Positions 25,692 to 33,925 are shown, counted from the stretch's first letter. The stretch: 64,000 bases of DNA from Yanghanlia caeni (GCA_030733815.1 JAUZQE010000009.1:1-64000); one strand, 5' to 3'. Notes: generated by a model from the sequence alone, not told the origin. Program-made: numbers and translations.

Positions 25692-26651
25692 ATGCCGCCG
25701 TTCCTGCCGCGCCGTACCGGCGCACACGCCCCACCGATCAAGATTCAGGGCATCAAGACCCGGCTGGTTCCGTGGATCGCCGAATCCATACACTGGCAGG
25801 GCGACGGCCGCTGGGTCGAGCCGTTCATGGGTTCGTGCGCCGTGGCACTGAACATTGCACCGGCCCGTGCGCTATTGGCCGACTCCAACCCGCACATCGT
25901 GCGGTTCTACCAGCAGCTGCAAAACGGCGCAATCGACGCACGCATCGTCAGGCAGTTTCTGGAAGAAGAAGGGGCGGCGTTGCTGCGCAAGGGCGAAACG
26001 CACTATTACGACGTGCGCGACCGCTTCAACGCACGGGGCGACCCGCTCGATCTGCTGTTTCTGAACCGTGCGTGCTTCAACGGCATGATGCGGTTCAACG
26101 GCAAGGGGCACTTCAATGTGCCGTTCTGCCGCAAGCCCGAGCGCTTCCGTCCTGCGCTCATTACCCGCATCTGCAATCAGATCGCCTGGGCGGCTTCGAT
26201 CATTCGCGAGAATGATTGGGTATTCAAGTGGCAGCCCTGGCCAGACACCCTGGCGGCCGTCGCCCCGGGCGATTTCGTGTACCTGGATCCGCCCTATGTC
26301 GGGCGCCATGCCGGCTACCACAGCCAGTGGGAAGCTGAACAGGCCGATCGCCTCGCCCATGCCGTCAAAGGGCTGCCGACCCGCTTCGCGTACTCGATGT
26401 GGAAGGCGAACCGCTACCGCTCAAACGCACACCTGCCCAAGCATTTCGCCGGCTATCGCATCGAAACCACGGCACACTTCTACCATTTGGGCGCAAGCGA
26501 ACGGCTTCGCAACGGCATGCAAGAGGCGCTTGTCATCGGCCCGGCCGCGGGCCGGGCAGCCTGTGGCCCGACACCTCAGGCGCCTGTTGCGTCGAGCCTT
26601 CCATCGCAGGCCTCGGCCAGCAGCTGGTTCAGCCGGCCGTCTTCGTGCTGA
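25692..26651 (+). CDS. D12-class DNA N6-adenine methyltransferase, orphan Dam-like
   Basis: Predicted to methylate adenine in a short DNA site using SAM. A TRD-like middle separates motif I-like EPFMGSCAVALN (43-54) from catalytic DPPY (199-202); an N-terminal KIQGIKTRLVPWI matches the D12 motif X. In most D12 enzymes motif I reads FxGxG; here the second Gly is Cys49 (F-M-G-S-C), an unusual change. No restriction endonuclease or repair gene is adjacent. The last 25 residues (from about 295) are Ala/Ser/Pro-rich and encoded antisense to the end of the convergent HD gene (76-bp overlap), so they may be a read-through tail. Confidence 0.85.
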   Translation: MPPFLPRRTGAHAPPIKIQGIKTRLVPWIAESIHWQGDGRWVEPFMGSCAVALNIAPARALLADSNPHIVRFYQQLQNGAIDARIVRQFLEEEGAALLRKGETHYYDVRDRFNARGDPLDLLFLNRACFNGMMRFNGKGHFNVPFCRKPERFRPALITRICNQIAWAASIIRENDWVFKWQPWPDTLAAVAPGDFVYLDPPYVGRHAGYHSQWEAEQADRLAHAVKGLPTRFAYSMWKANRYRSNAHLPKHFAGYRIETTAHFYHLGASERLRNGMQEALVIGPAAGRAACGPTPQAPVASSLPSQASASSWFSRPSSC

Positions 26652-27214
26652 ATTTGCCGGTAGAAATGCCGGGCCCGCTGCGACAACCGGGCATACCCCC
26701 AGCGCGCCCGCCTCAGGGTTTCGGCATAACCCTCGCGCGCATGGTAGAGGGGAAGGTTGTGGTCGAAATACGAAAGGCTGTCGGCGTCCCTGAGCAGATC
26801 GCTGTCGGGGTCGCCGCCTGTTTCATGCCGCCTGATCAGGTTGCGCACGGCGGCACGCACGCCGGCGGCGACGCCGGCCGCCGCAAGAATGCCGTCTGCA
26901 ATGTCGGCACCCTCATCTGCGTGGGCCTGCTTGAAGGTGTCGTAGTCGCCAAACTGATGCCGTTGCAGGCGATCGGGCCGTGCCCGCTCGATATCGTGGG
27001 CCAACGCGGCAAGACGCAGCGCGTCGCCCGCGGCGGGGTGCATGCGCAACAGCCACAGCAGTGTGTTTTCAGCATGCCCGGGGTCTTCGGGAACCGGCGA
27101 CGCCGCGAGTACCTGCCGAATACGCTGCGCAGCCCGATTGACGGCGGCGTTGCTGCTGATCGCCGCCGTAGCGCGGTGGCCGGTGCCCCGATCTTTCGCG
27201 ACGGGTTCCGGCAT
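26576..27214 (-). CDS. HD-domain protein of the inositol operon (DUF4202-like)
   Basis: A 212-residue cytoplasmic protein with the metal-binding pattern of HD phosphohydrolases: His47 in DPGHAEN, His73-Asp74 in LAALAHDIERA, a later RRHETGG and Asp in LLRDADSLSYFD. Its ATG overlaps the last base of the preceding stop codon (TGATG), so translation is coupled to the cytidylyltransferase/phosphotransferase gene. In the di-myo-inositol-phosphate pathway the phosphorylated intermediate must be dephosphorylated; an HD hydrolase in this position is a reasonable candidate, though this is inference. Similarity to DUF4202 is from memory and needs a profile search. Confidence 0.75.
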   Translation of the reverse strand: MPEPVAKDRGTGHRATAAISSNAAVNRAAQRIRQVLAASPVPEDPGHAENTLLWLLRMHPAAGDALRLAALAHDIERARPDRLQRHQFGDYDTFKQAHADEGADIADGILAAAGVAAGVRAAVRNLIRRHETGGDPDSDLLRDADSLSYFDHNLPLYHAREGYAETLRRARWGYARLSQRARHFYRQIQHEDGRLNQLLAEACDGRLDATGA

Positions 27215-28569
27215 CAGGCCACCCCGCCCCGTGAAGCCGAGCGTGCCGCGTCGCGCATACGCACAATGCGATGCACCACCGCCACGTTCATGATGACGGC
27301 AATCACCGCCAGCGTGACAGCCGGCAAGTTGAGCAGCGCACCCACCATGATGATGAGCGAACGCGTGTCACGCCCCATGCGCCAGCGCGACGGCGGCAAG
27401 CTGCGATCGGCCTTGTGCGCACTGTAGCTGGCCACGAAACTGCCGCATAGCGCCGCAATGCCCAGCCACATGTAAGTCGTACTGGCATGCCACTGCATGG
27501 CATACCAGGTCAGTGCGGCCAGCACGAAGCCATCGGCATAGCGGTCGAGCAGCGCGTCGAACCAGCCTCCGTATTCGGAAGGCGCCAGACGCACGCGTGC
27601 GAGCTCGCCATCGCTGCCGTCGACGATCGATGCCAGCTGCACCAGCAGCCCGCCCAAGGCAAGCGCCCAGTAATGGCCCAGCGCAATGAGCAGTGCCGCC
27701 ACGCACGATATGCCGAAAGCCACCAGCGACACTTGGTTCGGCGTCATTCCCGCTGCGATGAACCGCTGTGTGAACCAGCGCGATATGGGCCGGTTCAACC
27801 GTCGTGCGATATGCCCGTCGCTTGACTTGCCGGCGGCCCATTGCAGCAGGCCGCGCTCGGCGGCCGCGTGTGTGGCGGGCGTGTCGACGTCCTGCCAATA
27901 GTGGCCGTCGATATGATGCGTCATCAGGAGGCCCTCGTCGGCCAATGCCTGCATGACGTCACTGATGCGGCTCTTGCCCTGCCCGATCACGGTGCGCATT
28001 CTGTCGAACACCGCCGGCGTACACAGGAACGCGCCGGTGTCGAACGCCTGGTGAGGCTCCAGGCCCTTGCCGATCCGCCGGATGCGCCGCCCCTCGAGCT
28101 GCACGCGCGTGACGTCCTCCAGGTCGATGTCATCGCGCCGGATGCGACCGTCGACGGCCAGCACGACACCCTTGTCGGGCACGTCACTGCGACTCAGCGA
28201 ATCGATCAGCTCGGGAACGTAGACATGATCGGCCATGAGCAGCAGAAAGCGCCCATTGATGTAAGGTGCGGCCGCCAGCAGCGAAGCACCGTTTTCCTGA
28301 TCGTGCCAGCGCTGGTTGTGCACGAGGCGTATGCCTTTCGTGGCGACCGATTCGCGCCGTGCCCATTCATCGAACCATTGCCCGATCGTCTCGTGGGAGT
28401 AACCCGTGACGATCACGATCTCGTCTATGCCGCAACGCTGGAGCGTCCGGATCGAACGCTCCAGCAGGGGCATACCGAGCAGGGGCATCAGTGGCTTGAC
28501 GGGCGCCAGGGTGCGCAAACGTGCACCCTGCCCGGCAGCCAGTATCACAGCCTGCCTGGTTTCCCCCAT
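27214..28569 (-). CDS. Fused inositol-1-phosphate cytidylyltransferase / CDP-alcohol phosphotransferase (IPCT-DIPPS type)
   Basis: A 451-residue two-domain protein. Residues 1-230 form a nucleotidyltransferase with AVILAAGQGARL (7-18), KPLMPLLGMPLLER and a catalytic Asp in LLMADHVYV. Residues 250-440 form a membrane CDP-alcohol phosphatidyltransferase with the full signature DG-x2-AR-x8-G-x3-D-x3-D at 320-342 and about five helices. This fusion matches enzymes of hyperthermophiles that make CDP-inositol and then condense it with inositol phosphate to the precursor of di-myo-inositol phosphate. It lies 3 bp after an inositol-phosphate synthase gene, which supports inositol as substrate. A lipid acceptor is the alternative. 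Confidence 0.88.
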   Translation of the reverse strand: MGETRQAVILAAGQGARLRTLAPVKPLMPLLGMPLLERSIRTLQRCGIDEIVIVTGYSHETIGQWFDEWARRESVATKGIRLVHNQRWHDQENGASLLAAAPYINGRFLLLMADHVYVPELIDSLSRSDVPDKGVVLAVDGRIRRDDIDLEDVTRVQLEGRRIRRIGKGLEPHQAFDTGAFLCTPAVFDRMRTVIGQGKSRISDVMQALADEGLLMTHHIDGHYWQDVDTPATHAAAERGLLQWAAGKSSDGHIARRLNRPISRWFTQRFIAAGMTPNQVSLVAFGISCVAALLIALGHYWALALGGLLVQLASIVDGSDGELARVRLAPSEYGGWFDALLDRYADGFVLAALTWYAMQWHASTTYMWLGIAALCGSFVASYSAHKADRSLPPSRWRMGRDTRSLIIMVGALLNLPAVTLAVIAVIMNVAVVHRIVRMRDAARSASRGGVA

Positions 28570-28572
28570 GAA

Positions 28573-29694
28573 TCAGGCCGCCTTCGTCTGACGCGACGAC
28601 TGCGCAATGAACTTCTCGACCTCGGTGTACGCCTGGTCGTCGGTCATCTGGCGCGGCGGGTGCTTGCAGAAGTACGCCGATGCAGCGTCGAGCACACCCC
28701 CCTTGCCGTTGAGCAGGGCCAGTTTCGCGCAGCGGATCATGTCGATGGCCACCCCGGCTGAGTTGGGCGAATCTTCGACCGACAGACGCAGCTCCAGGTT
28801 CATGGGCACATCACCAAAGAGCTTGCCTTCCATGCGCAGGAAGCAGACCTTGTTGTCCTTCTGCCAGGGCACGTAATCGGACGGGCCGACGTGAATGTCC
28901 TGTTCCTCGAGGCGTTTCGCGGCAACGGCCTGCACGGCTTCGGTCTTGGACTCGCGCTTCGAGGCAAGACGGCTCTGGTTGAGCATGTTCAGGAAGTCGG
29001 TGTTGCCGCCCGTGTTCAGCTGATAGGTCCGCTCGAGCTTGACCCCGCGGCGGGCAAACAGGTCGGTCAGCACGCGGTGCGTGATCGTCGCGCCCAGCTG
29101 CGCCTTGATGTCGTCACCCACCAGCGGAATGCCCTTGCGGGCGAAGCGATCGGCCCATTCGGGGTCGCTGGCGATGAATACAGGGATGCAGTTCACGAAT
29201 GCCACCCCGGCCTTGAGCGCGCACTCCGCGTAAAAGCGCGTCGCCTCTTCGGAACCCACGGGCAGATAGTTCATCAGAATCTCGGTTCCGCTGTCCTTGA
29301 GGATCTTCACGACCGCATCCATGTCGGCTTCGCGCGCATCGGCCTTCACGAAGCTGCGCTGCGCGGGATGGTCGGCCATGTGTTCCGAGTAGCCGTCGAG
29401 AATCGCACCCATGCTGACCTTCACACCGCTGGCAGGCAGGTCGGGCTGGAACACCGTCGTGCAGTTCGGCTCGGCGAAGATTGCCTCGTGAACGTCTCGG
29501 CCCACTTTGCGGGAATCGATGTCGAAAGCGGCCACCACCTTGATATCGCTGGGCCCGTAGCCACCGACCTTCCAGTGCATGAGGCCGATTGCATCTTCAG
29601 GCTTCTTGTCGCGGTAATAGTGGATTCCCTGGATCAGGGAGCTGGCGCAGTTGCCGACACCAACAATGGCAATCCTGATTGGATTCACATCCAT
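28573..29694 (-). CDS. ino1: Myo-inositol-1-phosphate synthase (inositol-3-phosphate synthase)
   Basis: NAD-dependent isomerase converting glucose-6-phosphate to inositol-3-phosphate, the first step to inositol compounds. The 373-residue protein has the nucleotide motif VGVGNCASSL (11-20). The family segments NYLPVGSEEATRFYAECAL, FVNCIPVFIA, GDDIKAQLGAT, and QLNTGGNTDFLNM are all present. ATG 29694 is preceded by GGAGG at 8 nt; the longer frame is leader sequence. It is the shorter prokaryotic form, not the about 510-residue yeast type. It is first gene of a tight three-gene operon. Confidence 0.95.
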   Translation of the reverse strand: MDVNPIRIAIVGVGNCASSLIQGIHYYRDKKPEDAIGLMHWKVGGYGPSDIKVVAAFDIDSRKVGRDVHEAIFAEPNCTTVFQPDLPASGVKVSMGAILDGYSEHMADHPAQRSFVKADAREADMDAVVKILKDSGTEILMNYLPVGSEEATRFYAECALKAGVAFVNCIPVFIASDPEWADRFARKGIPLVGDDIKAQLGATITHRVLTDLFARRGVKLERTYQLNTGGNTDFLNMLNQSRLASKRESKTEAVQAVAAKRLEEQDIHVGPSDYVPWQKDNKVCFLRMEGKLFGDVPMNLELRLSVEDSPNSAGVAIDMIRCAKLALLNGKGGVLDAASAYFCKHPPRQMTDDQAYTEVEKFIAQSSRQTKAA

Positions 29695-30012
29695 GCTTAT
29701 ATCCTCCAATAAACGCCTCATCAGCGCGCAACGGCACGACCGCAGCCACAGGGGGCCGCAACGCGGGCGCAAAAAAAGGGCGCGAGCGCAATCGAAGTGA
29801 TGCGCGCCTGACGAAAGCAGATAAAGATCGGTACGTGTAAGCGGCGTACCGACACCAGCACGATCAGCGGTGTGATCGCCCGGCGAGTGGCCGTAACGCC
29901 GCAAAATGGACAAGGCGGCGAACGGGGTGAAGAGCTCGTTCTGTTGTTTTTGAGCTAATTTACTCTAGATGATGGTTTACGGACTGTCAAGTTTGAGGTA
30001 CGCCCACGCCGG
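29695..30012 (-). other. Long leader and promoter region of the inositol operon
   Basis: There is no gene in these 318 bp. From the predicted transcription start near 29955 the leader is about 260 nt. It contains an inverted repeat CGGTACG/CGTACCG (near 29830-29853) and, on the transcribed strand, a run of seven T (29771-29777) after a short GCGC-TC-GCGC stem. That layout could act as an attenuator, but the stem is short. No known riboswitch was recognised. Confidence 0.5.
29962..29990 (-). promoter_or_regulatory. sigma70 promoter of the inositol operon
   Basis: On the minus strand a perfect -35 TTGACA (29990-29985), a 17-bp spacer and -10 TAGAGT (29967-29962, four of six) point toward the inositol-phosphate synthase gene. 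Predicted start is about 29955. Confidence 0.7.
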
Positions 30013-30720
30013 CTACACCGCAGCATCCACCATTTCGCGGCCTTCCAGATATTCGCGCACTGAAATCGCCCTGCGCTTCTTGCCGGCGAAATCGCAAGTG
30101 GTGTCGTATTCCATATGCTTGCAGCCACTGAGCAGCGGGCACTGCTGGAACAATTCGCTTACCCAATCGACGAACACGCGAACCTTGGGCGACAGGTGGC
30201 GATTGTGCAGATACACCACCGAAATCGGCAATGGCGGGGGGGTCCATTGTGACAGGACTTCCTTGAGCTCGCCCGATTCGATGTAGGGCGCCACCATGTA
30301 ACGCGGCGCCTGAATCATGCCGAAACCCTTGAGCCCGCACTTGACGTAAGCCTCACCGTCGTTGACCGACACCATGCCCTTGACCTGGACATCGCGCTGC
30401 CGGCCGTCAACCATGAACGACCAGTCGACGATGCGCCCGGTGCGGTCGGACAAATAATGAACGGCCCGATGCCCCTCGAGGTCATCGATGGTCAGCGGCT
30501 CGCCATGTCGCTCCAGGTAGGAAGGCGCCGCACACGTAATGCTTTCGAAGGTACCGATACGGCGGGCCACCAGGCTGGAATCCTGCAATTCGCCCACGCG
30601 GATCGCGCAGTCGACCGCTTCGCGCACCATATCGACGGCACGATCGCTCATGCCGATTGCCAGCTCGATATCCGGATAACGGGCGTGAAAGTCGCACAGT
30701 GCCGGCACAAGGCGCAGCAG
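30013..30720 (-). pseudogene. LysR-type regulator, C-terminal fragment
   Basis: The minus-strand frame encodes about 235 residues of a LysR substrate-binding domain (from LVPALCDFHARYPDIELAIG to the end). The N-terminal helix-turn-helix and linker helix (about 90 residues) are missing. At about 30712-30726 the homology stops abruptly and the opposite strand becomes RND pump sequence. The upstream frame (MHHHRQVGRRLRR...) is antisense to that pump fragment and is not LysR. Such a product could not bind DNA, so the gene is a remnant. Confidence 0.85.
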
Positions 30721-31012
30721 CTGGTACAGAACCGGGTGGCGCAGGCCCTGCCCCGCCTTCCCGAGGAAGTACAGCGCCTGGGCGTGACCACGACGAAGTC
30801 TTCGCCCAACCTGACGATGGTGGTGCACCTGATCTCGCCCGATCAGCGCTACGACACCACCTACCTGCGCAACTACGCGGTGCTGAATGTGAAGGACCGG
30901 CTCGCGCGCATCGAAGGGGTCGGTGAAGTGCAGATCTGGGGGGCCGGCGATTACGCCATGCGCGTATGGCTGGACCCCGGAAAGATGGCTGAACGCGAGC
31001 TCACCGCAGCCG
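30720..31012 (+). pseudogene. RND efflux transporter, internal fragment
   Basis: About 97 codons on the plus strand match an internal part of an AcrB/MexF-type inner-membrane pump. Recognisable pieces are QNRVAQALPRLPEEVQ, GVTTTKSSPNLTMVVHLISP, NVKDRLARIEGVGEVQIWG and AMRVWLDPGKMAERELT, corresponding roughly to residues 105-200 of about 1050. Both ends are truncated: on the left it joins an inverted LysR fragment, on the right it runs in frame into an outer-membrane efflux protein. Confidence 0.85.
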
Positions 31013-31569
31013 AAGCCGCCTTCTTCCCTCGGCTGATGCTGACCGGCACCTTCGGGTACGAATCGGCGGACCTGGGCAATCTGCTGCAGTGGTCCAGCCG
31101 CACGTTTCTGCTCGGCCCGCTGGTCGGCACGGCACTGTCATTGCCGATCTTCGACGGAGGGCGTCGCGATGCCGAAGTCGAACGCGCCAGAGCCCGGTAC
31201 GAAGAGGACGTGGCGCAATACCGCCAGACCGTGTTGCAGGCGTTCAGGGAAGTGGAGGACGGCCTCGCGAGTCTGCGAATACTCGATGAACAGACCGAAG
31301 TGCAGGATGCCGCAGTGGCACAGGCGGAGCGGGCGGCCGAGCTGTCGAATGTTCAGTACCGCGAAGGCTCGATCAGCTACCTGGACGTGCTGGATGCCGA
31401 TCGCGAGGTGTTGCTGCAGCGGCGCATCTCGGTGCAGCTCGACGGTGAACGCGCTCGGGCCGCCGTGGCACTGGTACGCGCGCTAGGCGGTGGATGGAGC
31501 GCGCATTATGATGACGCTTTCGCAAACTCGAGCCCGGCGCACTCACGCGCATCGCTCACCCGAAGCTAA
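31012..31569 (+). pseudogene. Outer-membrane efflux protein (OprM/NodT type), C-terminal fragment
   Basis: The last about 185 residues of a TolC-like outer-membrane factor, from AAFFPRLMLTGTFGYES through LSLPIFDGGRRDAEVE, YRQTVLQAFREVEDGL and SYLDVLDADREVLLQ to ALGGGW. The N-terminal about 290 residues with signal and lipobox are gone. The reading frame continues unbroken from the RND fragment across the junction at about 31006-31017, but the hybrid has no plausible start and no export signal. Confidence 0.85.
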
Positions 31570-31575
31570 CCCGCA

Positions 31576-32520
31576 ATGCACGCACAGAATTCGAAGAAAA
31601 TTGCCGTAGTCGGCACAGGCATCATCGGCGCCAGTTGGGCCGCCTACTTTCTGGCCCGGGGCTACACCGTGGCGGCCACCGACCCCGCCCCCGGCGCGCA
31701 ACAGCGCCTGCGCAGTCTGGTCGACGCATGCTGGCCCACGCTGGAACGCATGGGCTTGCATGAAAGCGCCTCCATCGACCGGCTGGAATTTCACGACAAC
31801 GTCGCAGCCACGGTGGCCGAAGCATTTTTCATACAGGAAAGCGGCCCTGAACGGCTCGAGCTCAAGCGCGAACTCATGCGCGAACTCGATGCCGCAGCGC
31901 CGGCCGAAACCCTCATCGCCACCAGCTCATCGGGCATTCCCATCAGCCAGGTTCAAGACGTGGCCCGTCACCCTGAACGCATGCTCATCGGGCACCCTTT
32001 CAACCCGCCGCATCTGATCCCGCTGGTCGAAGTGGTGGGGGGTGAGGCGACATCGCTGCAGGCCATCGATCAGGCCATGCAGTTTTATGCCGGCATCGGC
32101 AAGAAGCCCATACACATCCGCCGCGAAGTGAAAGGGCATGTGGCAAACCGCCTGCAGGCCGCTCTGTGGCGCGAGGCGATCTACCTGGTACAGGAAGGCG
32201 TGGCGTCGGTCAGCGATATCGACGCGGCCATCGCGCACGGCCCGGGCCTGCGCTGGGCACTGCTCGGCCCGTTCCTGAACATGCATCTTTCAGGCGGGGC
32301 CGGGGGCATGGATCACTTCCTGGAACACCTTGGGCCGCCCATTGAAGACTGGTGGGCGGATCTCGGCACGGTCACGCTCACCCCGGAGCTGAACCAGACC
32401 CTGGTGCAGCAGGTGAACGAAGCCATCGGCGCGGGCGACATGGCGCGCATCGTTGCCCAGCGCGACGCTGTGCTGCTTGAGCTGCTGCGGCTGAAAGCGG
32501 CACACGATCGGCTGCCCTGA
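31576..32520 (+). CDS. 3-hydroxyacyl-CoA dehydrogenase-family protein (carnitine dehydrogenase-like)
   Basis: A 314-residue NAD-dependent dehydrogenase. The Rossmann motif VVGTGIIGASWA is at residues 11-22 and the catalytic segment IGHPFNPPHLIPLVEVVGG near 136-154 contains the family His. The C-terminal helical domain has GPGLRWALLGPFLNMHL. This arrangement matches L-carnitine dehydrogenase and L-gulonate 3-dehydrogenase (lambda-crystallin) more than fatty-acid HADHs. The ATG lies 6 bp after the stop of the OMF fragment. No carnitine or gulonate genes are beside it, so substrate is open. Confidence 0.85.
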   Translation: MHAQNSKKIAVVGTGIIGASWAAYFLARGYTVAATDPAPGAQQRLRSLVDACWPTLERMGLHESASIDRLEFHDNVAATVAEAFFIQESGPERLELKRELMRELDAAAPAETLIATSSSGIPISQVQDVARHPERMLIGHPFNPPHLIPLVEVVGGEATSLQAIDQAMQFYAGIGKKPIHIRREVKGHVANRLQAALWREAIYLVQEGVASVSDIDAAIAHGPGLRWALLGPFLNMHLSGGAGGMDHFLEHLGPPIEDWWADLGTVTLTPELNQTLVQQVNEAIGAGDMARIVAQRDAVLLELLRLKAAHDRLP

Positions 32521-32528
32521 ACGCCCCC

Positions 32529-33188
32529 TCACCAGTAATTCCTCCGGTACGTTTCAGCACCCATCGCCGCAATCTGTTGTTCCACCAGTACGTGAAACGG
32601 CGCAAGCAGGGCATCGAACGTGCCCTGCGGCTCAAGCTGTTGCAAGGCGCGGGCAATGGCTTCGACCGTTGACACGGCGCCCGGATCGGGCGCCTTGCGT
32701 ATTCGGTAAGCAGAAGGGGTACCCTGCGCAAGCGTGAGGCGCGGCAGGGCTTCGAGCACCGGGTTCGCCCGGACGATGCCGCGCGCCTTGCGCCACGTGG
32801 CATCGGGCACGACCAGCAGGTCGACGCCCGTTCCCGGAGCCGGCGTGCCGCATGAGCCTGCAGTGGCAGGAAACAGCAGCACGGCTTGCTCAGCCGCGGC
32901 CACGATCCCGTCAAGCTGCGGGAAAGTTTCTCCGACGAGCAACTCGGCATTCTGCAGGCCGAGCGCGGCAAGACGGGCCGTATTCATGGCATGCCGGGCC
33001 TCGTCGGGATGCTGCAATATGAGCACGCGCGTGCGATTCGGCAGGGAAGGAATATGGGCGCAAAGGCAGTGCGTCAACGGGCGTTGGCAGCGGGCACAGC
33101 GTGCGCGCCGCGGCGCCGTGCCCGGAGCCGCAGGGTCGTTTTCTGCCGCCGTACTAATTGGGGCGCTGCTGCGCCTGCTGCTTTTCAT
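32529..33188 (-). CDS. DTW-domain tRNA-uridine aminocarboxypropyltransferase (TapT/YfiP-like)
   Basis: Predicted to add the 3-amino-3-carboxypropyl group from SAM to uridine in the tRNA variable loop (acp3U47), as established for E. coli TapT. The 219-residue protein shows an N-terminal zinc cluster CARCQRPLTHCLC (Cys31, 34, 41, 43) and the name-giving motif DATW at 129-132 followed by RKARG. STVEAIARAL lies near 172. The first 28 residues are Ser/Ala/Pro-rich and overlap the upstream gene by 35 bp, so the true start may be a little later. Confidence 0.9.
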   Translation of the reverse strand: MKSSRRSSAPISTAAENDPAAPGTAPRRARCARCQRPLTHCLCAHIPSLPNRTRVLILQHPDEARHAMNTARLAALGLQNAELLVGETFPQLDGIVAAAEQAVLLFPATAGSCGTPAPGTGVDLLVVPDATWRKARGIVRANPVLEALPRLTLAQGTPSAYRIRKAPDPGAVSTVEAIARALQQLEPQGTFDALLAPFHVLVEQQIAAMGAETYRRNYW

Positions 33189-33522
33189 GCGCCTGGGCTT
33201 CGAGAATCAGGGCTTCGAGCTTGGGCGAGGTCTTCAGGGCCAGAACGGGTTTGGAAGGCTCTTCACCGCCCGGTTCCAGATGAAGCTCAATGCTTTCGCC
33301 TTCAAAAGCTTCCGGGTTGGCCTGAATCTGCACGTACTGCTTGAGCAGCCGGTCGACGGCCTTCTGCGCTTCGTGCAGCCGGATCGCAATCGATGACTGC
33401 TCATGCAGCTTGAACTGCTGCTCGATGGTACGCGCGAGATCCCAGCTGAAAAATACGAGCGCGTTGCGCCCGAAGCACTCGGGATGCAGGAAACCCCAGG
33501 ATTCGTCAGGTGTGGTTGTCAA
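33154..33522 (-). CDS. Hypothetical soluble protein, about 122 residues
   Basis: The conserved-looking part runs from TTTPDESWGFLHPECFGRN to a Gln/Ala-rich tail (EKQQAQQRPN), with an amphipathic, charged middle that may be a coiled coil. I place the start at TTG 33522 because it follows the preceding gene and excludes a leader antisense to nothing obvious; an ATG is lacking and an earlier start up to 33699 is possible. No family was recognised. It is probably co-transcribed with the small membrane protein upstream and the DTW gene downstream. Confidence 0.55.
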   Translation of the reverse strand: MTTTPDESWGFLHPECFGRNALVFFSWDLARTIEQQFKLHEQSSIAIRLHEAQKAVDRLLKQYVQIQANPEAFEGESIELHLEPGGEEPSKPVLALKTSPKLEALILEAQAHEKQQAQQRPN

Positions 33523-33551
33523 GGTTATGCCGCCATAAAAGGGGTGAAGGA

Positions 33552-33746
33552 TCAGGGCTGGGTGAGCATGAGGTAAACGAGCGCCACCGACATGACGCCA
33601 AAGTACACCACCACCCCGGCAAGCAGACTCTGGGAGATCTGTTTGCTGCGGCGTCGCCAGCCGGATGCGGCCGTGCGCCGGTGCGGGCCCCATGCCCATA
33701 CACCGGCCGCCGTCAGGATGCTCAGCAGGATGATCCAGACTTTCAT
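33552..33746 (-). CDS. Small two-helix membrane protein
   Basis: A 64-residue protein starting at ATG 33746. Helix one spans residues 3-20 (VWIILLSILTAAGVWAW), a basic loop (HRRTAASGWRRRSK) follows, and helix two spans about 42-60 (LLAGVVVYFGVMSVALVYL). The basic loop should face the cytoplasm. No known family was recognised. It is the first of three same-strand genes leading to the DTW protein. Confidence 0.65.
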   Translation of the reverse strand: MKVWIILLSILTAAGVWAWGPHRRTAASGWRRRSKQISQSLLAGVVVYFGVMSVALVYLMLTQP

Positions 33747-33775
33747 GCGCCGATTGTAGCCGGGGGGAGGTGCCG

Positions 33776-33925
33776 CTAGCGCGCGCCCACCACCACCGGC
33801 TCGAGATTCAGCAGGTCGCCGATCTTTTCGGCCGCCGCCGCAGCCTCTTCACGCGTGGCATATCCCGTCGCCCTGATGTTGCGATGTGGAGAGCCGGCGG
33901 CAGGGCTTTTCGCTGCACGCGCGCC
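33776..33925 (-). pseudogene. Possible C-terminal remnant of an unidentified protein
   Basis: A minus-strand frame opens after a stop near 33926 and ends at 33776. It encodes about 44 residues with a protein-like tail (NIRATGYATREEAAAAAEKI then GDLLNLEPVVVGAR). The TREEAAAAAEKI helix resembles the last helix of SPOR domains, but the upstream part of such a domain is absent. It lies just downstream of the frameshifted GGDEF gene. Could be a decayed gene end or chance. Confidence 0.3.

Noticed and set aside
30457..31569. A 370-residue plus-strand protein
   Set aside because: The first 90 codons are antisense to the LysR fragment and the rest is two truncated efflux-gene pieces; it has no export signal or real start.
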